A stretch of DNA of 64,000 bases from assembly GCA_963705355.1 (NCBI GenBank), contig OY970070.1, positions 1,911,907 through 1,975,906 of the forward strand. Reading direction: 5' to 3'. Shown here piece after piece: positions 16,948 to 24,546 of this stretch; the stretch's first letter is position 1; every line of letters begins with the position of its first letter. Under the pieces are notes generated by a model. That model did not search any database. It was not told where the DNA came from and worked only from the letters and a program-made list of their open reading frames with translations. A program made the position numbers and the translations under genes. This DNA is from COMBO-56-21 sp963705355. GTDB lineage: Archaea > Thermoplasmatota > Thermoplasmata > UBA10834.

Positions 16948-17976
16948 CTACTTCCAGTTCACCAGGATTTCCTCTCTGTTGAAGACCTTGAGGCTCAGGA
17001 GGACCACTCCAGCATCGACCGCGATGACTGCAAGCGAGAAGACGATCATCGGCAGCAGCGCCGTCGACAGAACGCCTGCCAAGCTGAAGAAGAAGAACAG
17101 CAGGACGGGAAGGATGAGCACACCACCGATTTGCTGCGACACCCTCACGTCATTCACCCTCGAGGAGATAATCACGTTCGCCAGTATGCTCATGAGACAC
17201 ATCCCCGGTGCGAGCAGCAGTATGCCAACGATCCAGTACGCGTTGGGCAGCGGATAGTATCCAAGGAACGGCTTGGTGAGAACATCGACCATGACCACCG
17301 CGACTATGAACGAGATCCAAGTCGCTCCCATGCTCACTGCGAATATCGAACCAGACTTCCCCGCAAGCAGTTCTAGGTCGGTTGTGGGAGTCGCCAAGAG
17401 CGGTTCAAGGCTCCTGTTGACCTTCTCGCCCACGAAGCTGTATGACGCAGTGACGGTCGGTATTGTGACCGGTGTCATTATGAGGAGGATCAGCAGCACG
17501 TTGAACATGAGTGCCTTGAGCTGCTCGAGCTCGTGGCTTCCACCGGCATATTGCGATGAGCGGACCGTGTTGCCGACATCGCTTGAGAGATTGACCAGGT
17601 AGCACTGGTCGAGCATGCTGCTTCGGACGGACGAATAGGCTATGCGCGACTCGTTCAGGTTGGAATTGACTATCGTGCAGTTCTCAACTATGCTATTCCT
17701 GATGACGCTGTTCGTTATGTTCACGTACTGCAGCCTCGCGTTGACCACCGTAGCGTCCGTCAGTGTTGCGTTGTCCAGGATGTAGCTGATGTCGAACTTC
17801 AGATCTAATTGGGCCTGGCTTTGCCGGCTTAACTGGTTGATCGGGACAACATACACGACCGGCAGGATCACGGATGCGAAGAGAGGCATGAGCACGATCG
17901 TCAGCATGATGTACCTGTTCTTGCGGAACTCAGACAGATCCTTCTTGGCGACGATTATCGCTCGATCCATCCTCAT
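16948..17976 (-). CDS. ABC-2 type transporter permease with pentapeptide-repeat extracytoplasmic loop
   Basis: A 342-residue membrane protein: one N-terminal helix (residues about 22-44), a long extracytoplasmic loop to about 145, then about five helices (ALMFNVLLILLIMTPVTIPT onward). This is the NatB/ABC-2 layout. Residues about 70-129 of the loop run in strict five-residue periodicity, with a small residue (A/S/C) first and L/I/V third in nearly every unit, for about 12 units. That is a pentapeptide-repeat beta-helix. It overlaps the ATPase gene by 4 bases. The probable role is export across the membrane, substrate unknown. The repeat loop may bind a partner or substrate outside the cell. 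Confidence 0.87.
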   Translation of the reverse strand: MRMDRAIIVAKKDLSEFRKNRYIMLTIVLMPLFASVILPVVYVVPINQLSRQSQAQLDLKFDISYILDNATLTDATVVNARLQYVNITNSVIRNSIVENCTIVNSNLNESRIAYSSVRSSMLDQCYLVNLSSDVGNTVRSSQYAGGSHELEQLKALMFNVLLILLIMTPVTIPTVTASYSFVGEKVNRSLEPLLATPTTDLELLAGKSGSIFAVSMGATWISFIVAVVMVDVLTKPFLGYYPLPNAYWIVGILLLAPGMCLMSILANVIISSRVNDVRVSQQIGGVLILPVLLFFFFSLAGVLSTALLPMIVFSLAVIAVDAGVVLLSLKVFNREEILVNWK

Positions 17977-18899
17977 CGGCTTCCGCCTCCGATGAGCTTC
18001 ATGTAGACATCCTCGAGCGACCTCTTGAGCTCTGTAACGTACTCTATCTTCGCCCCCGCCCGCGCGAGCCTCTCAACGATGACCGGATTCCTAGTCTCCG
18101 GATCATCCAGATCCACGAGGATCCGGCCATCTTCAACCCGAACGTTCGAAGCGAATTCGAGACCGCGGACGATGTCGACGTACGAAGTATCTGGGGAAGC
18201 CAGCTCTATCACAGTCGTCCTGCCCCAGTACCTCCTCGCGAGTTCCTTGGGCGAGCCTATGGCAAGTGCTGTTCTGTTCATCACAGCGATCCTGTCGCAG
18301 AGTCTCTCCACCTCGTCGAGGTGGTGGCTGTTGATGAACACCGTTCTCCCCTCTTTCTTCAGGGCTACGAGGAACTCCCGAACTGTCAGTGAGGCCTGAG
18401 GGTCGAGGCCAGCTGTCGGCTCATCCAGGAAAACCACCTGTGGATCGTGAACGAAAGCGCGGGCGATCGCAATCTTCTGCTTCATGCCCTTGGAGTAGGT
18501 CGCTATCGGCTCTTCCCTGCGGTCCCAGAGATCGAGCATCTTCAGGAGCTCCTCGATCCTCTTTTCCCTGCGGTCCTTCGGAACGCCGTAAAGCTGCGCG
18601 AAGAAGTCGAGATTCTTGTTTGCGCTCAGGGACTCATACAACCCTGGCGACTCGGGAAGGACGCCCACAATCCCTCGGATCTTCTGCGATTCGACCTCCT
18701 TGTTGATCTCGAAGCCGTTGACAAAAGCCGTTCCAGAAGTCTGCTTGATCAAACACGCGAGCATCCTGATTGTGGTGGTCTTGCCCGCGCCGTTCGGCCC
18801 GAGCAGTCCGAAAACCTCTCCCTGCTCGACCTTCAGGTTCAGGTCCTCGACTGCAACCTTTCCGTCGAAGGTTCGGCCGAGGCCAACAGTCTCAATCAT
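17973..18899 (-). CDS. ABC transporter ATP-binding protein (ABC-2 / NatA type)
   Basis: A 308-residue ABC ATPase: Walker A LLGPNGAGKTTTIRML near residue 35, Q-loop GVLPESPGLYESLS, signature YSKGMKQKIAIARAF, Walker B VVFLDEPTAGLDP and switch HHLDEVERLCD. The C-terminal 80 residues form the extra domain typical of drug- or polymer-exporting ABC-2 ATPases. It powers the permease encoded by the overlapping gene downstream. A TTCTTTATCAG element near 18950 and GGAGTGA before the ATG fit a start at 18899. Confidence 0.95.
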   Translation of the reverse strand: MIETVGLGRTFDGKVAVEDLNLKVEQGEVFGLLGPNGAGKTTTIRMLACLIKQTSGTAFVNGFEINKEVESQKIRGIVGVLPESPGLYESLSANKNLDFFAQLYGVPKDRREKRIEELLKMLDLWDRREEPIATYSKGMKQKIAIARAFVHDPQVVFLDEPTAGLDPQASLTVREFLVALKKEGRTVFINSHHLDEVERLCDRIAVMNRTALAIGSPKELARRYWGRTTVIELASPDTSYVDIVRGLEFASNVRVEDGRILVDLDDPETRNPVIVERLARAGAKIEYVTELKRSLEDVYMKLIGGGSR

Positions 18900-18982
18900 C
18901 GCGATGTCACTCCGTCAGCTTGCCGTGCTGACACAGACGCTTGCATCTGATAAAGAATACGGTGGGACTATCATTTTGCGCC

Positions 18983-19351
18983 TTACATGCGAGAGGACAT
19001 GATCTTCAATATCGCCTCTGCGGGAGCACCGTCTGTCTCCTGAAGGGCCTTCCTGGCTTCGGCCGGCGTGCAGCCAGTCTGTGATACCACCAACTTGATG
19101 TCGTCCTCTGGAATGCCGCCCTCCTTGCCCTCTTCCCGCTTGCGCTCTCTCTCCTGCGGCGTGCCCACAATCTGGTAGGTCTTCTGTCCCTGGACGGTGA
19201 CGGCGGTGACCGCAGCGTCCTTGAAAACGAGCTCCTTAGTCCTGGTCTTGATGACGACCTCTTCGACCTCAGGCATTTCCTCTTGGTCGATCCCCATCCG
19301 CTTCATCATCGCTTTCATCTGCTTGGGGTTCATCCTTCCGCCGGGCATCAT
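18983..19351 (-). CDS. nac: Nascent polypeptide-associated complex (NAC) protein
   Basis: A 122-residue archaeal NAC. The NAC beta-barrel (VIKTRTKELVFKDAAVTAV ... YQIVG) is followed by a charged linker and a C-terminal UBA-like three-helix domain (IKLVVSQTGCTPAEARKALQ). It binds nascent chains at the ribosome exit, as a homodimer in archaea. The start is set at ATG-ATG (19351) because GAGAGGTG lies six bases upstream; a longer open frame reaches 19423 but lacks a better site. The ABC genes follow on the same strand after an 83-base gap with its own promoter-like element. Confidence 0.93.
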   Translation of the reverse strand: MMPGGRMNPKQMKAMMKRMGIDQEEMPEVEEVVIKTRTKELVFKDAAVTAVTVQGQKTYQIVGTPQERERKREEGKEGGIPEDDIKLVVSQTGCTPAEARKALQETDGAPAEAILKIMSSRM

Positions 19352-19462
19352 TCTGGGCACCTCTCGCGGCTCGCATCCTCTGCAACAGGCAATCTTCATA
19401 AAAGGGTTTTGGGCCATTTCCATTTATTCTACGAAGTAAGTACTGTTCCGGAGTTGTCGGAC

Positions 19463-20098
19463 ATGTCGGAAGAGATCGCGGATCCTCGAAGTGCGAAGCG
19501 GCTGAGGCTCTGGTATTTGGTGATAGTCATTGCCGTCGCCGCGATACTCGGGTTCTCGATGTTGTCGGTGCTCCTATATCGCCAAATGCAGGACTATCAT
19601 GATGCCAAGTACAGGTCCCAGTATGTCATCGTCGGCGATATCAGCACCTACGCCCAGTTGGTCGATTCGCACGTCGCCACAATGACAAATACCAGCATCA
19701 CTCTGAATGACAGAGCGATTGCAGGCACTTCTGCGGTCAATGACCTGAGATATCTCTCATCTCTGGTCCGCGCAATTCGAGAAATGTACCTTGCTGATTC
19801 GGAGAAGAACGATACGCTCTACATTCTTGGACAGGCGGTCGATACTCTGGGCATGAACGCCGAGACGGTGTATGACAACTTGCTGAGGAATCTCACCGAT
19901 GGCGTCCCCATGCTCGAGCATCCGGCTCTGAATGCCAAGCTTGAGACGGCCGCCGCTCTGATCGGCAGCCTGTCCCCGGTCCTGGACGCCGGATTCAAAG
20001 AGGGCGTGGATTTCGAGAAGCATCCGTATTCCATCGTGAACAATCTGGATCTGGCATCGATTCGGAGCATTTCCGTCTCGGTCATCAATGCATTCTGA
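19463..20098 (+). CDS. Membrane-anchored protein of unknown function
   Basis: A 211-residue protein. After 20 charged residues there is one transmembrane helix (LWYLVIVIAVAAILGFSMLSVLLY, residues about 22-45), then a mostly helical domain of about 165 residues that should face outside. I do not recognise the domain; it resembles the periplasmic four-helix sensor domains of signalling proteins but carries no signalling module. It lies divergently from NAC. Confidence 0.7.
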   Translation: MSEEIADPRSAKRLRLWYLVIVIAVAAILGFSMLSVLLYRQMQDYHDAKYRSQYVIVGDISTYAQLVDSHVATMTNTSITLNDRAIAGTSAVNDLRYLSSLVRAIREMYLADSEKNDTLYILGQAVDTLGMNAETVYDNLLRNLTDGVPMLEHPALNAKLETAAALIGSLSPVLDAGFKEGVDFEKHPYSIVNNLDLASIRSISVSVINAF

Positions 20099-20148
20099 TC
20101 GATGCCATAAGGACATTCTACGATCCTTCACGATTCCTTCGAGGAAAC

Positions 20149-20157
20149 GTTTTATAC
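20149..20157 (+). promoter_or_regulatory. TATA box for the TPR protein gene
   Basis: GTTTTATAC lies about 35 bases upstream of the ATG at 20190, placing the transcript start near 20180 and excluding the longer frame that begins at 20088. Confidence 0.6.
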
Positions 20158-20189
20158 GCCCCTCGAACATTGATGATGCACTCTCGCGA

Positions 20190-20696
20190 ATGTCAAGGTC
20201 GATGGATATGGCCGGTATCGAGAAGGACTTGATGGATGCGCAGGACGCGATGGCGAGCGGCGACTTCGACGGTGCCATCTCGAAGTACAATAAGGTCCTC
20301 AAGGCGGACCCGAAACGCGCAGATGCATATTTCGGAAAGGCCGAGGCGTCTGTAGGAGTTCCGAAGATGACGCCCGAAGAGGTCATGGAGCTCTACAAGA
20401 AAGCCGTCGAACTGGACCCCAAGAACCCGATCTATCAGTCCTCATATGCCGCGTACCTCATCGAGATTGGGAGGTTCAACGAAGCCGAGGCGGCGTATCT
20501 GAAAGCCGCTGAGCTGGATCCGGACAACGCAAGATACTACTTCTCAGAATTCGGAGTCGAGTACATTCAGCGAGCTCCAGTGGTGATGGAGAAGTTCCTT
20601 GACGACAAGACCAAGGAGATGATCCTCAAGAAGGGTCTGAAGTACCTCCTGAAAGCAGCAGGCATCACAGAGGAAGAGGCGAAGAAGCTCCTCTGA
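20190..20696 (+). CDS. TPR-repeat protein
   Basis: About 168 residues, with three or four tetratricopeptide repeats in the first 130 (DFDGAISKYNKVLKADPKRADAY, VMELYKKAVELDPKNPIYQ, RFNEAEAAYLKAAELDPDNARYY). The last 40 residues form a charged helical tail. Such proteins are protein-binding adaptors; the partner is unknown. ATG codons at 20190, 20202 and 20208 are all usable; the first fits the promoter with a very short leader. Confidence 0.82.
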   Translation: MSRSMDMAGIEKDLMDAQDAMASGDFDGAISKYNKVLKADPKRADAYFGKAEASVGVPKMTPEEVMELYKKAVELDPKNPIYQSSYAAYLIEIGRFNEAEAAYLKAAELDPDNARYYFSEFGVEYIQRAPVVMEKFLDDKTKEMILKKGLKYLLKAAGITEEEAKKLL

Positions 20697-20702
20697 TAGT
20701 GC

Positions 20703-20858
20703 TCAGGTCAGTCGTTTTACCCTCTTCTGTCCTCCAGCGCAAGTCCTGCAAACATGCGTGACCGGATCGGAATCCTGAGGGCAGACAAGCCTTCCGCAGA
20801 GAGGGCAGGTCGTCGCAGCGGGCCGGCCGCATATGCTGCAAATACCGATCATCGACAT
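20703..20858 (-). CDS. Small double zinc-knuckle protein
   Basis: A 51-residue protein with CSICGRPAATTCPLCGRLVC and a downstream His (THVCRTC), a cross-brace pattern like B-box or HIT-type zinc fingers (eight Cys/His positions), and a basic C-terminus (GGQKRVKRLT). Function unknown. The start at ATG 20858 begins three residues before the first zinc ligands. Confidence 0.7.
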   Translation of the reverse strand: MSMIGICSICGRPAATTCPLCGRLVCPQDSDPVTHVCRTCAGGQKRVKRLT

Positions 20859-20902
20859 GGCGGACTGTGAAGCGATTCGCAGCGAGATAAAACCTTCCGA
20901 AT

Positions 20903-21616
20903 CTAGCGCTCTGTGAGCCCGAGCCACACGAGACCTTCGATAACGCCTTTTCCGTCCGATCCCTTGGCGACGAATGATGCTACCCGCTTCGTGCCCTCGA
21001 ACGCATTCCCTACTGCTATCCCGTACCCGCACTCACGGATCATCATCTCGTCATTGTCAGAGTCGCCTATTGCGGCGACATCCTTGACCGATATCCCGAG
21101 AAGCTCGCATCCCTTCTGGATCCCGCGGAACTTGTTCATCCCCTTCTCCATTATGTGCACTGCCCAGCCGGTCGTCTGCACATCCACGGGCCAGTCCTTC
21201 AGAATCTCCTTGACCTTCTCGAGGCTCACGTCTCGTTTCAGCCCGATCTCGGTCTCGCGCCATTTGTCGGTGAAAAGCCTCTCGGCGTCCATCTTGGTCC
21301 TGAGGAAGTCGTATGCCTTTCGCGGGCCTTCCAGAGCTCCAAGGGTCCATGTCTTCTGCTGGTAGGACACGATCCCGCCGTTCTCGGCAATGATAGGGCC
21401 CTTGAACCCCAGATAGTTGGACAGGGCATAGGCGATGGGGAGGACATTCCCGCTCGCCAACATGATTGGCATTCCAGAATCTTGTACGTCGCGGAGTGCT
21501 GCCACCGCCTCGAGGTCAACCCTCCTGGAATCGTCCGCGAGCGTGCCGTCAACATCCACCGCGAGAGCCTTGATCTCCTCTGGGTTCGGCCTACGCTTCC
21601 TTCTGCCAGCGCTCAC
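20903..21616 (-). CDS. Phosphoglycolate phosphatase, archaeal HAD type
   Basis: A 237-residue HAD phosphatase of Cof/TA0175 type: motif I AVDVDGTLADDSRR, motif II PIMLASGN, a C2-type cap with lid residues between 85 and 155, the Lys of motif III in GMNKFRGI, and motif IV AIGDSDNDEMMI. It hydrolyses 2-phosphoglycolate or similar small phosphates. The GTG start overlaps the mptA stop (GTGA), so it is cotranscribed. A sugar phosphatase of the same family is the alternative. Confidence 0.87.
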   Translation of the reverse strand: MSAGRRKRRPNPEEIKALAVDVDGTLADDSRRVDLEAVAALRDVQDSGMPIMLASGNVLPIAYALSNYLGFKGPIIAENGGIVSYQQKTWTLGALEGPRKAYDFLRTKMDAERLFTDKWRETEIGLKRDVSLEKVKEILKDWPVDVQTTGWAVHIMEKGMNKFRGIQKGCELLGISVKDVAAIGDSDNDEMMIRECGYGIAVGNAFEGTKRVASFVAKGSDGKGVIEGLVWLGLTER

Positions 21617-22509
21617 TTGCTCCTCAGCTCGCCAAGGGTAGTGACTCTCTCCGCAAAAGCGTTGTGTTTGTGTATGGATTCCTCGCTCTCGCTGCGGACC
21701 GTCACATGTACGGAATCGTCCAGGTGCTTGTACTTCTTCAGCAGCTTGCCCAGAATGTCCCTGACGACATCCTCGACGAACTTCGGGTTCTCGTGCGCCT
21801 TCAGGACAACATTCGCCTCATCTTTGCGCTTCAGAATGCCGTATGTGGGGCTGCTGAGCGAACTCTCCACGATCTCGACCAGGTCGTCGGCCTCGACCTC
21901 GACATGCTCGGGCACCTCGATCATCAGCGAAGTCCTGTTGCGCTGGTTGTGCGATATCATCGGGACATCGGAAGGCACCCGCTTCAGTTCAGGATGCTTC
22001 GCCGTCAGCTGGTGCCTGACGGTTTCCATGGCGCATGGACAAGCGGTCATGCCCTGAACCTCGACCCCGACCAACTTCATGAGGCCGTTGCCTCGCATCG
22101 CAGTGGCCTTCGCCATCAGCTTGAACGGCTCGAGCGACGCCTTCCCACCGTCCGGCCTTCGCTCGAGAAAATAGTCCGCGGACATCTGGACCTCGGCGAA
22201 GCTCGCGTAGTCGTGCCTCACGAGCAGCTTCTTGCACAGGTTCGCCGCTAACTGCTCGAGGCTCGCCACCTTTGTCCTCACGCTCTCCTCGAGCATCTCG
22301 GTGATCACCTCGACGTTCCGGGACATGTGCGACCCTCTCTGTGTCGATGGGAGGTCGACGAAAGCATCGATGACCGCGGTGAGGTGGTTGTCCTTGCCGT
22401 CCCTGTGGACCACTATCGGCTTGCGGACTCCAGTGATCCCCACCCGCGTCAGCTTGAAACTGTTCTCAAGCCTCTTGGCCTGACAATCCAGCCTGTCCTT
22501 TTGCGTCAA
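21613..22509 (-). CDS. mptA: GTP cyclohydrolase MptA / FolE2 family
   Basis: A 298-residue enzyme with family signatures SLTRVG-like KLTRVGITGVRKP near the N-terminus, DLPSTQRGSHMSRN, and the metal-binding Cys in GMTACPCAMETVR. It converts GTP to a 7,8-dihydroneopterin phosphate, the first step to methanopterin-type or other pterins and to archaeosine precursors. It starts with TTG. A TATA-like element at 22531-22543 puts the transcript start only a few bases upstream, so the mRNA is probably leaderless. Confidence 0.93.
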   Translation of the reverse strand: MTQKDRLDCQAKRLENSFKLTRVGITGVRKPIVVHRDGKDNHLTAVIDAFVDLPSTQRGSHMSRNVEVITEMLEESVRTKVASLEQLAANLCKKLLVRHDYASFAEVQMSADYFLERRPDGGKASLEPFKLMAKATAMRGNGLMKLVGVEVQGMTACPCAMETVRHQLTAKHPELKRVPSDVPMISHNQRNRTSLMIEVPEHVEVEADDLVEIVESSLSSPTYGILKRKDEANVVLKAHENPKFVEDVVRDILGKLLKKYKHLDDSVHVTVRSESEESIHKHNAFAERVTTLGELRSK

Positions 22510-22530
22510 CGCGCGGGCATAACCTGGCCT

Positions 22531-22543
22531 GAATAATAAATAG
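22531..22543 (-). promoter_or_regulatory. TATA element for mptA
   Basis: On the minus strand CTATTTATTATTC lies about 25-30 bases upstream of the mptA TTG codon, the spacing of a leaderless archaeal gene. Confidence 0.55.
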
Positions 22544-22587
22544 TGGTGAATTTACTATTCGAACGGTAGCTCAGCCTTGCTTTTTAT

Positions 22588-23319
22588 TCACTCGTACCGC
22601 TGGCAACGGTAGCAGAAGTATCTGTTGTACTCGGGGATGTATTTCAGCGATCCGCCGCATCTCGGGCAGGTCCTGCCAGGCATCGGCGGAGCCACAGGAG
22701 GCGTGACAGCGGTGGCAGCGACGGCCGAGCTCGAGCCCACATGCTGCACCATGCGCCTGCGTTCGGCCTCATCCTTCAGAGCTATCATCTGAAACGCTCC
22801 TCCGAAAACCATGACGGCCAAGATGCTCAACACGACCAACATCATCTGCTGATCTGTCAGCAACAGCCCAAACCCGACGAGCAGCCCGCCCACGACGGCC
22901 GTCACGATGCCGATCGCCGCCTCGATGTAGACGAATGTGACGGCAAACGCGATCACGCCGATCACGAGCGCGACGAGGGTGTTCGTCACGAGGAGGTCAG
23001 CTACCACGAAACCGAGCACGCCTGCAACGATGCCGATCCCGAGCCTCGCCAGGAAGATGAACAGCGCGCTCCCGACGATCGAAGCGAGAACCCCGACGAT
23101 GAATCCCACGAGTATCCCGCCTATCGCAGTCCCGATGGCGAACCCGATCAGGCCCCCGATGATGGCGCCGATGAACGACATGACGCGCTTCCATATCCTA
23201 CGGCCTGAGAATGCGAGGAACAGCCCGACTATCACCAGCAATACCGCGACAATCAGCAACAGCTCCTTGTTCGTGCTCAGGTCCAGCCCCAATATGTCCT
23301 GTTGCGCCCTAGCGATCAT
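22588..23319 (-). CDS. Multi-pass membrane protein (DUF4203/TMEM198-like) with C-terminal zinc ribbon
   Basis: About 244 residues. Six or seven tightly packed Gly/Val/Ile-rich transmembrane helices span residues about 15-180 (LLLIVAVLLVIVGLFLAF, GAIIGGLIGFAIGTAIGGIL and so on), the TMEM198/DUF4203 pattern. A cytoplasmic linker leads to a C-terminal zinc ribbon (TCPRCGGSLKYIP ... YFCYRCQRYE). Function unknown. The ATG at 23319 is preferred over a TTG at 23370 because a CTTATTGTC element near 23350 would start transcription between them. Confidence 0.75.
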   Translation of the reverse strand: MIARAQQDILGLDLSTNKELLLIVAVLLVIVGLFLAFSGRRIWKRVMSFIGAIIGGLIGFAIGTAIGGILVGFIVGVLASIVGSALFIFLARLGIGIVAGVLGFVVADLLVTNTLVALVIGVIAFAVTFVYIEAAIGIVTAVVGGLLVGFGLLLTDQQMMLVVLSILAVMVFGGAFQMIALKDEAERRRMVQHVGSSSAVAATAVTPPVAPPMPGRTCPRCGGSLKYIPEYNRYFCYRCQRYE

Positions 23320-23393
23320 CCTCGACAATATCGCCCAGAAGGACAATAAGCCTTTCCGGGCAGAACTCAAAACCTCTATCTACGCTCTGCCCC

Positions 23394-24044
23394 ATGCGAG
23401 GAAGGATGATATGCGGGGTCGATGAGGCGGGCAGAGGGCCGGTGATCGGCCCGATGGTGGTCTGCGCGATCGCGGTCGACTCAGACGCCTCCCTCATCCG
23501 CCTCGGCGTCAAAGACTCAAAGAAGCTCGCGCCACATAAACGCGAAGAGCTCGCACCCAAGATACGCAAGCTGGCCCAGGTCGAACTCATCGAGGTGTCC
23601 GCGGAGGAGATCGACCTGAGAGGCTGCTCCCTGAACGAGCTCGAAGCGGATGTCTTTGCGAAGCTCATCGAACGGATCTCTCCGGACGTGGCATACGTCG
23701 ATGCGGCAGATGTGAGCGAGGAGCAGTTCGCGAAAATGATCCAAACGAAGATGAAATGCAAACCGAGGATCGTCTCAGAGCACAAAGCGGACGACACCTA
23801 CCCCGTCGTCATGGCGGCCTCGATCATCGCCAAAGTCACTAGGGACGCCCGCGTGAGAGAGATAGAGAAGGAACTCGGCGAGCCCATTGGCTCGGGCTAC
23901 GCGCATGACGAGATCACCATAGCATTCCTTGAACGGTTCATAGCAGACCACAAGTGCTGCCCCCCGTACACCCGCAAGTCCTGGGAGACAGCCAAAAACC
24001 TAATGATGTTGAACTCTTTGCGGAAGCTCGATACATTCAAGTGA
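23394..24044 (+). CDS. rnhB: Ribonuclease HII
   Basis: A 216-residue type 2 RNase H with the catalytic set in order: CGVDEAGRGPVIGPMVV (first Asp and Glu, GRG motif), AYVDAADV (third acid), and KADDTYPVVMAASIIAKVTRD (fourth Asp region), then SGYAHD and YTRKSW near the C-terminus. It removes RNA from RNA-DNA hybrids and misincorporated ribonucleotides. An internal ATG at residue 5 is an alternative start. The SCP2-like gene follows four bases after the stop. Confidence 0.95.
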   Translation: MRGRMICGVDEAGRGPVIGPMVVCAIAVDSDASLIRLGVKDSKKLAPHKREELAPKIRKLAQVELIEVSAEEIDLRGCSLNELEADVFAKLIERISPDVAYVDAADVSEEQFAKMIQTKMKCKPRIVSEHKADDTYPVVMAASIIAKVTRDARVREIEKELGEPIGSGYAHDEITIAFLERFIADHKCCPPYTRKSWETAKNLMMLNSLRKLDTFK

Positions 24045-24048
24045 TCAA

Positions 24049-24381
24049 ATGGTCGAAGAGCTCCTGAAAGAGACCATCGCGAGGTTCAACAAGAAGGCGG
24101 CCGAGGACCCCAACTTGCGGGCGGAACTCCAGAACATCAAGAAGACGATTCAGATAGAGGTCACTGACGGGCAGCTGTACCACTTCGTCCTCGAGAACGC
24201 GCACGTGGGCGAGCTGAACAAAGGTCCGGCGCAGAATCCGGACATCAGGATCATCGCGAGCAAGGAGACGATTCATCAGCTGAGGAGCGGGGAACTGAGA
24301 GTCATGAAAGCCTATGCAACCAGAAGACTCCAGGTGAAGGGTTCGATAGAGGATTTGCTCAGGCTCAGGAAGTTCTTTTGA
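24049..24381 (+). CDS. SCP2-like lipid-binding domain protein
   Basis: A 110-residue protein matching the sterol carrier protein 2 fold: an amphipathic N-terminal helix, strands ending in HFVLENAHVGELNKG, PDIRIIASKETIHQLRSG and a C-terminal KGSIEDLLRLRKFF. The fold forms a hydrophobic cavity for lipids or acyl groups. The true ligand is unknown. It follows rnhB directly, probably in the same transcript. Confidence 0.75.
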   Translation: MVEELLKETIARFNKKAAEDPNLRAELQNIKKTIQIEVTDGQLYHFVLENAHVGELNKGPAQNPDIRIIASKETIHQLRSGELRVMKAYATRRLQVKGSIEDLLRLRKFF

Positions 24382-24409
24382 AACGATTCACCGCTCTGTC
24401 ACACGGATA

Positions 24410-24420
24410 CTTTTAACTAC
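24410..24420 (+). promoter_or_regulatory. TATA-like element for tRNA-Met
   Basis: CTTTTAACTAC lies about 25 bases upstream of the tRNA 5' end. Confidence 0.5.
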
Positions 24421-24442
24421 ACAATCATCGTTAGTCGGAAAC

Positions 24443-24517
24443 AGCGGGGTGGGGTAGCTTGGAAATCCCATCAGGCTCATAACCTGAAGATCGCTAGTTC
24501 AAATCTAGCCCCCGCTA
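24443..24517 (+). tRNA. tRNA-Met (CAT), initiator type
   Basis: Acceptor AGCGGGG/CCCCGCT, anticodon stem TCAGG/CCTGA around CTCATAA, T-arm GCTAG-TTCAAAT-CTAGC and A73. The A1:U72 end pair is that of archaeal initiator tRNA, but the usual three G:C pairs in the anticodon stem are only partly present (position 29:41 is A:U). CCA is not encoded and there is no intron. A T-rich run (CTTTTATATAATAA) follows and may stop transcription. Confidence 0.9.
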
Positions 24518-24546
24518 ATTAGAGCTTTTATATAATAATGTCCGAA

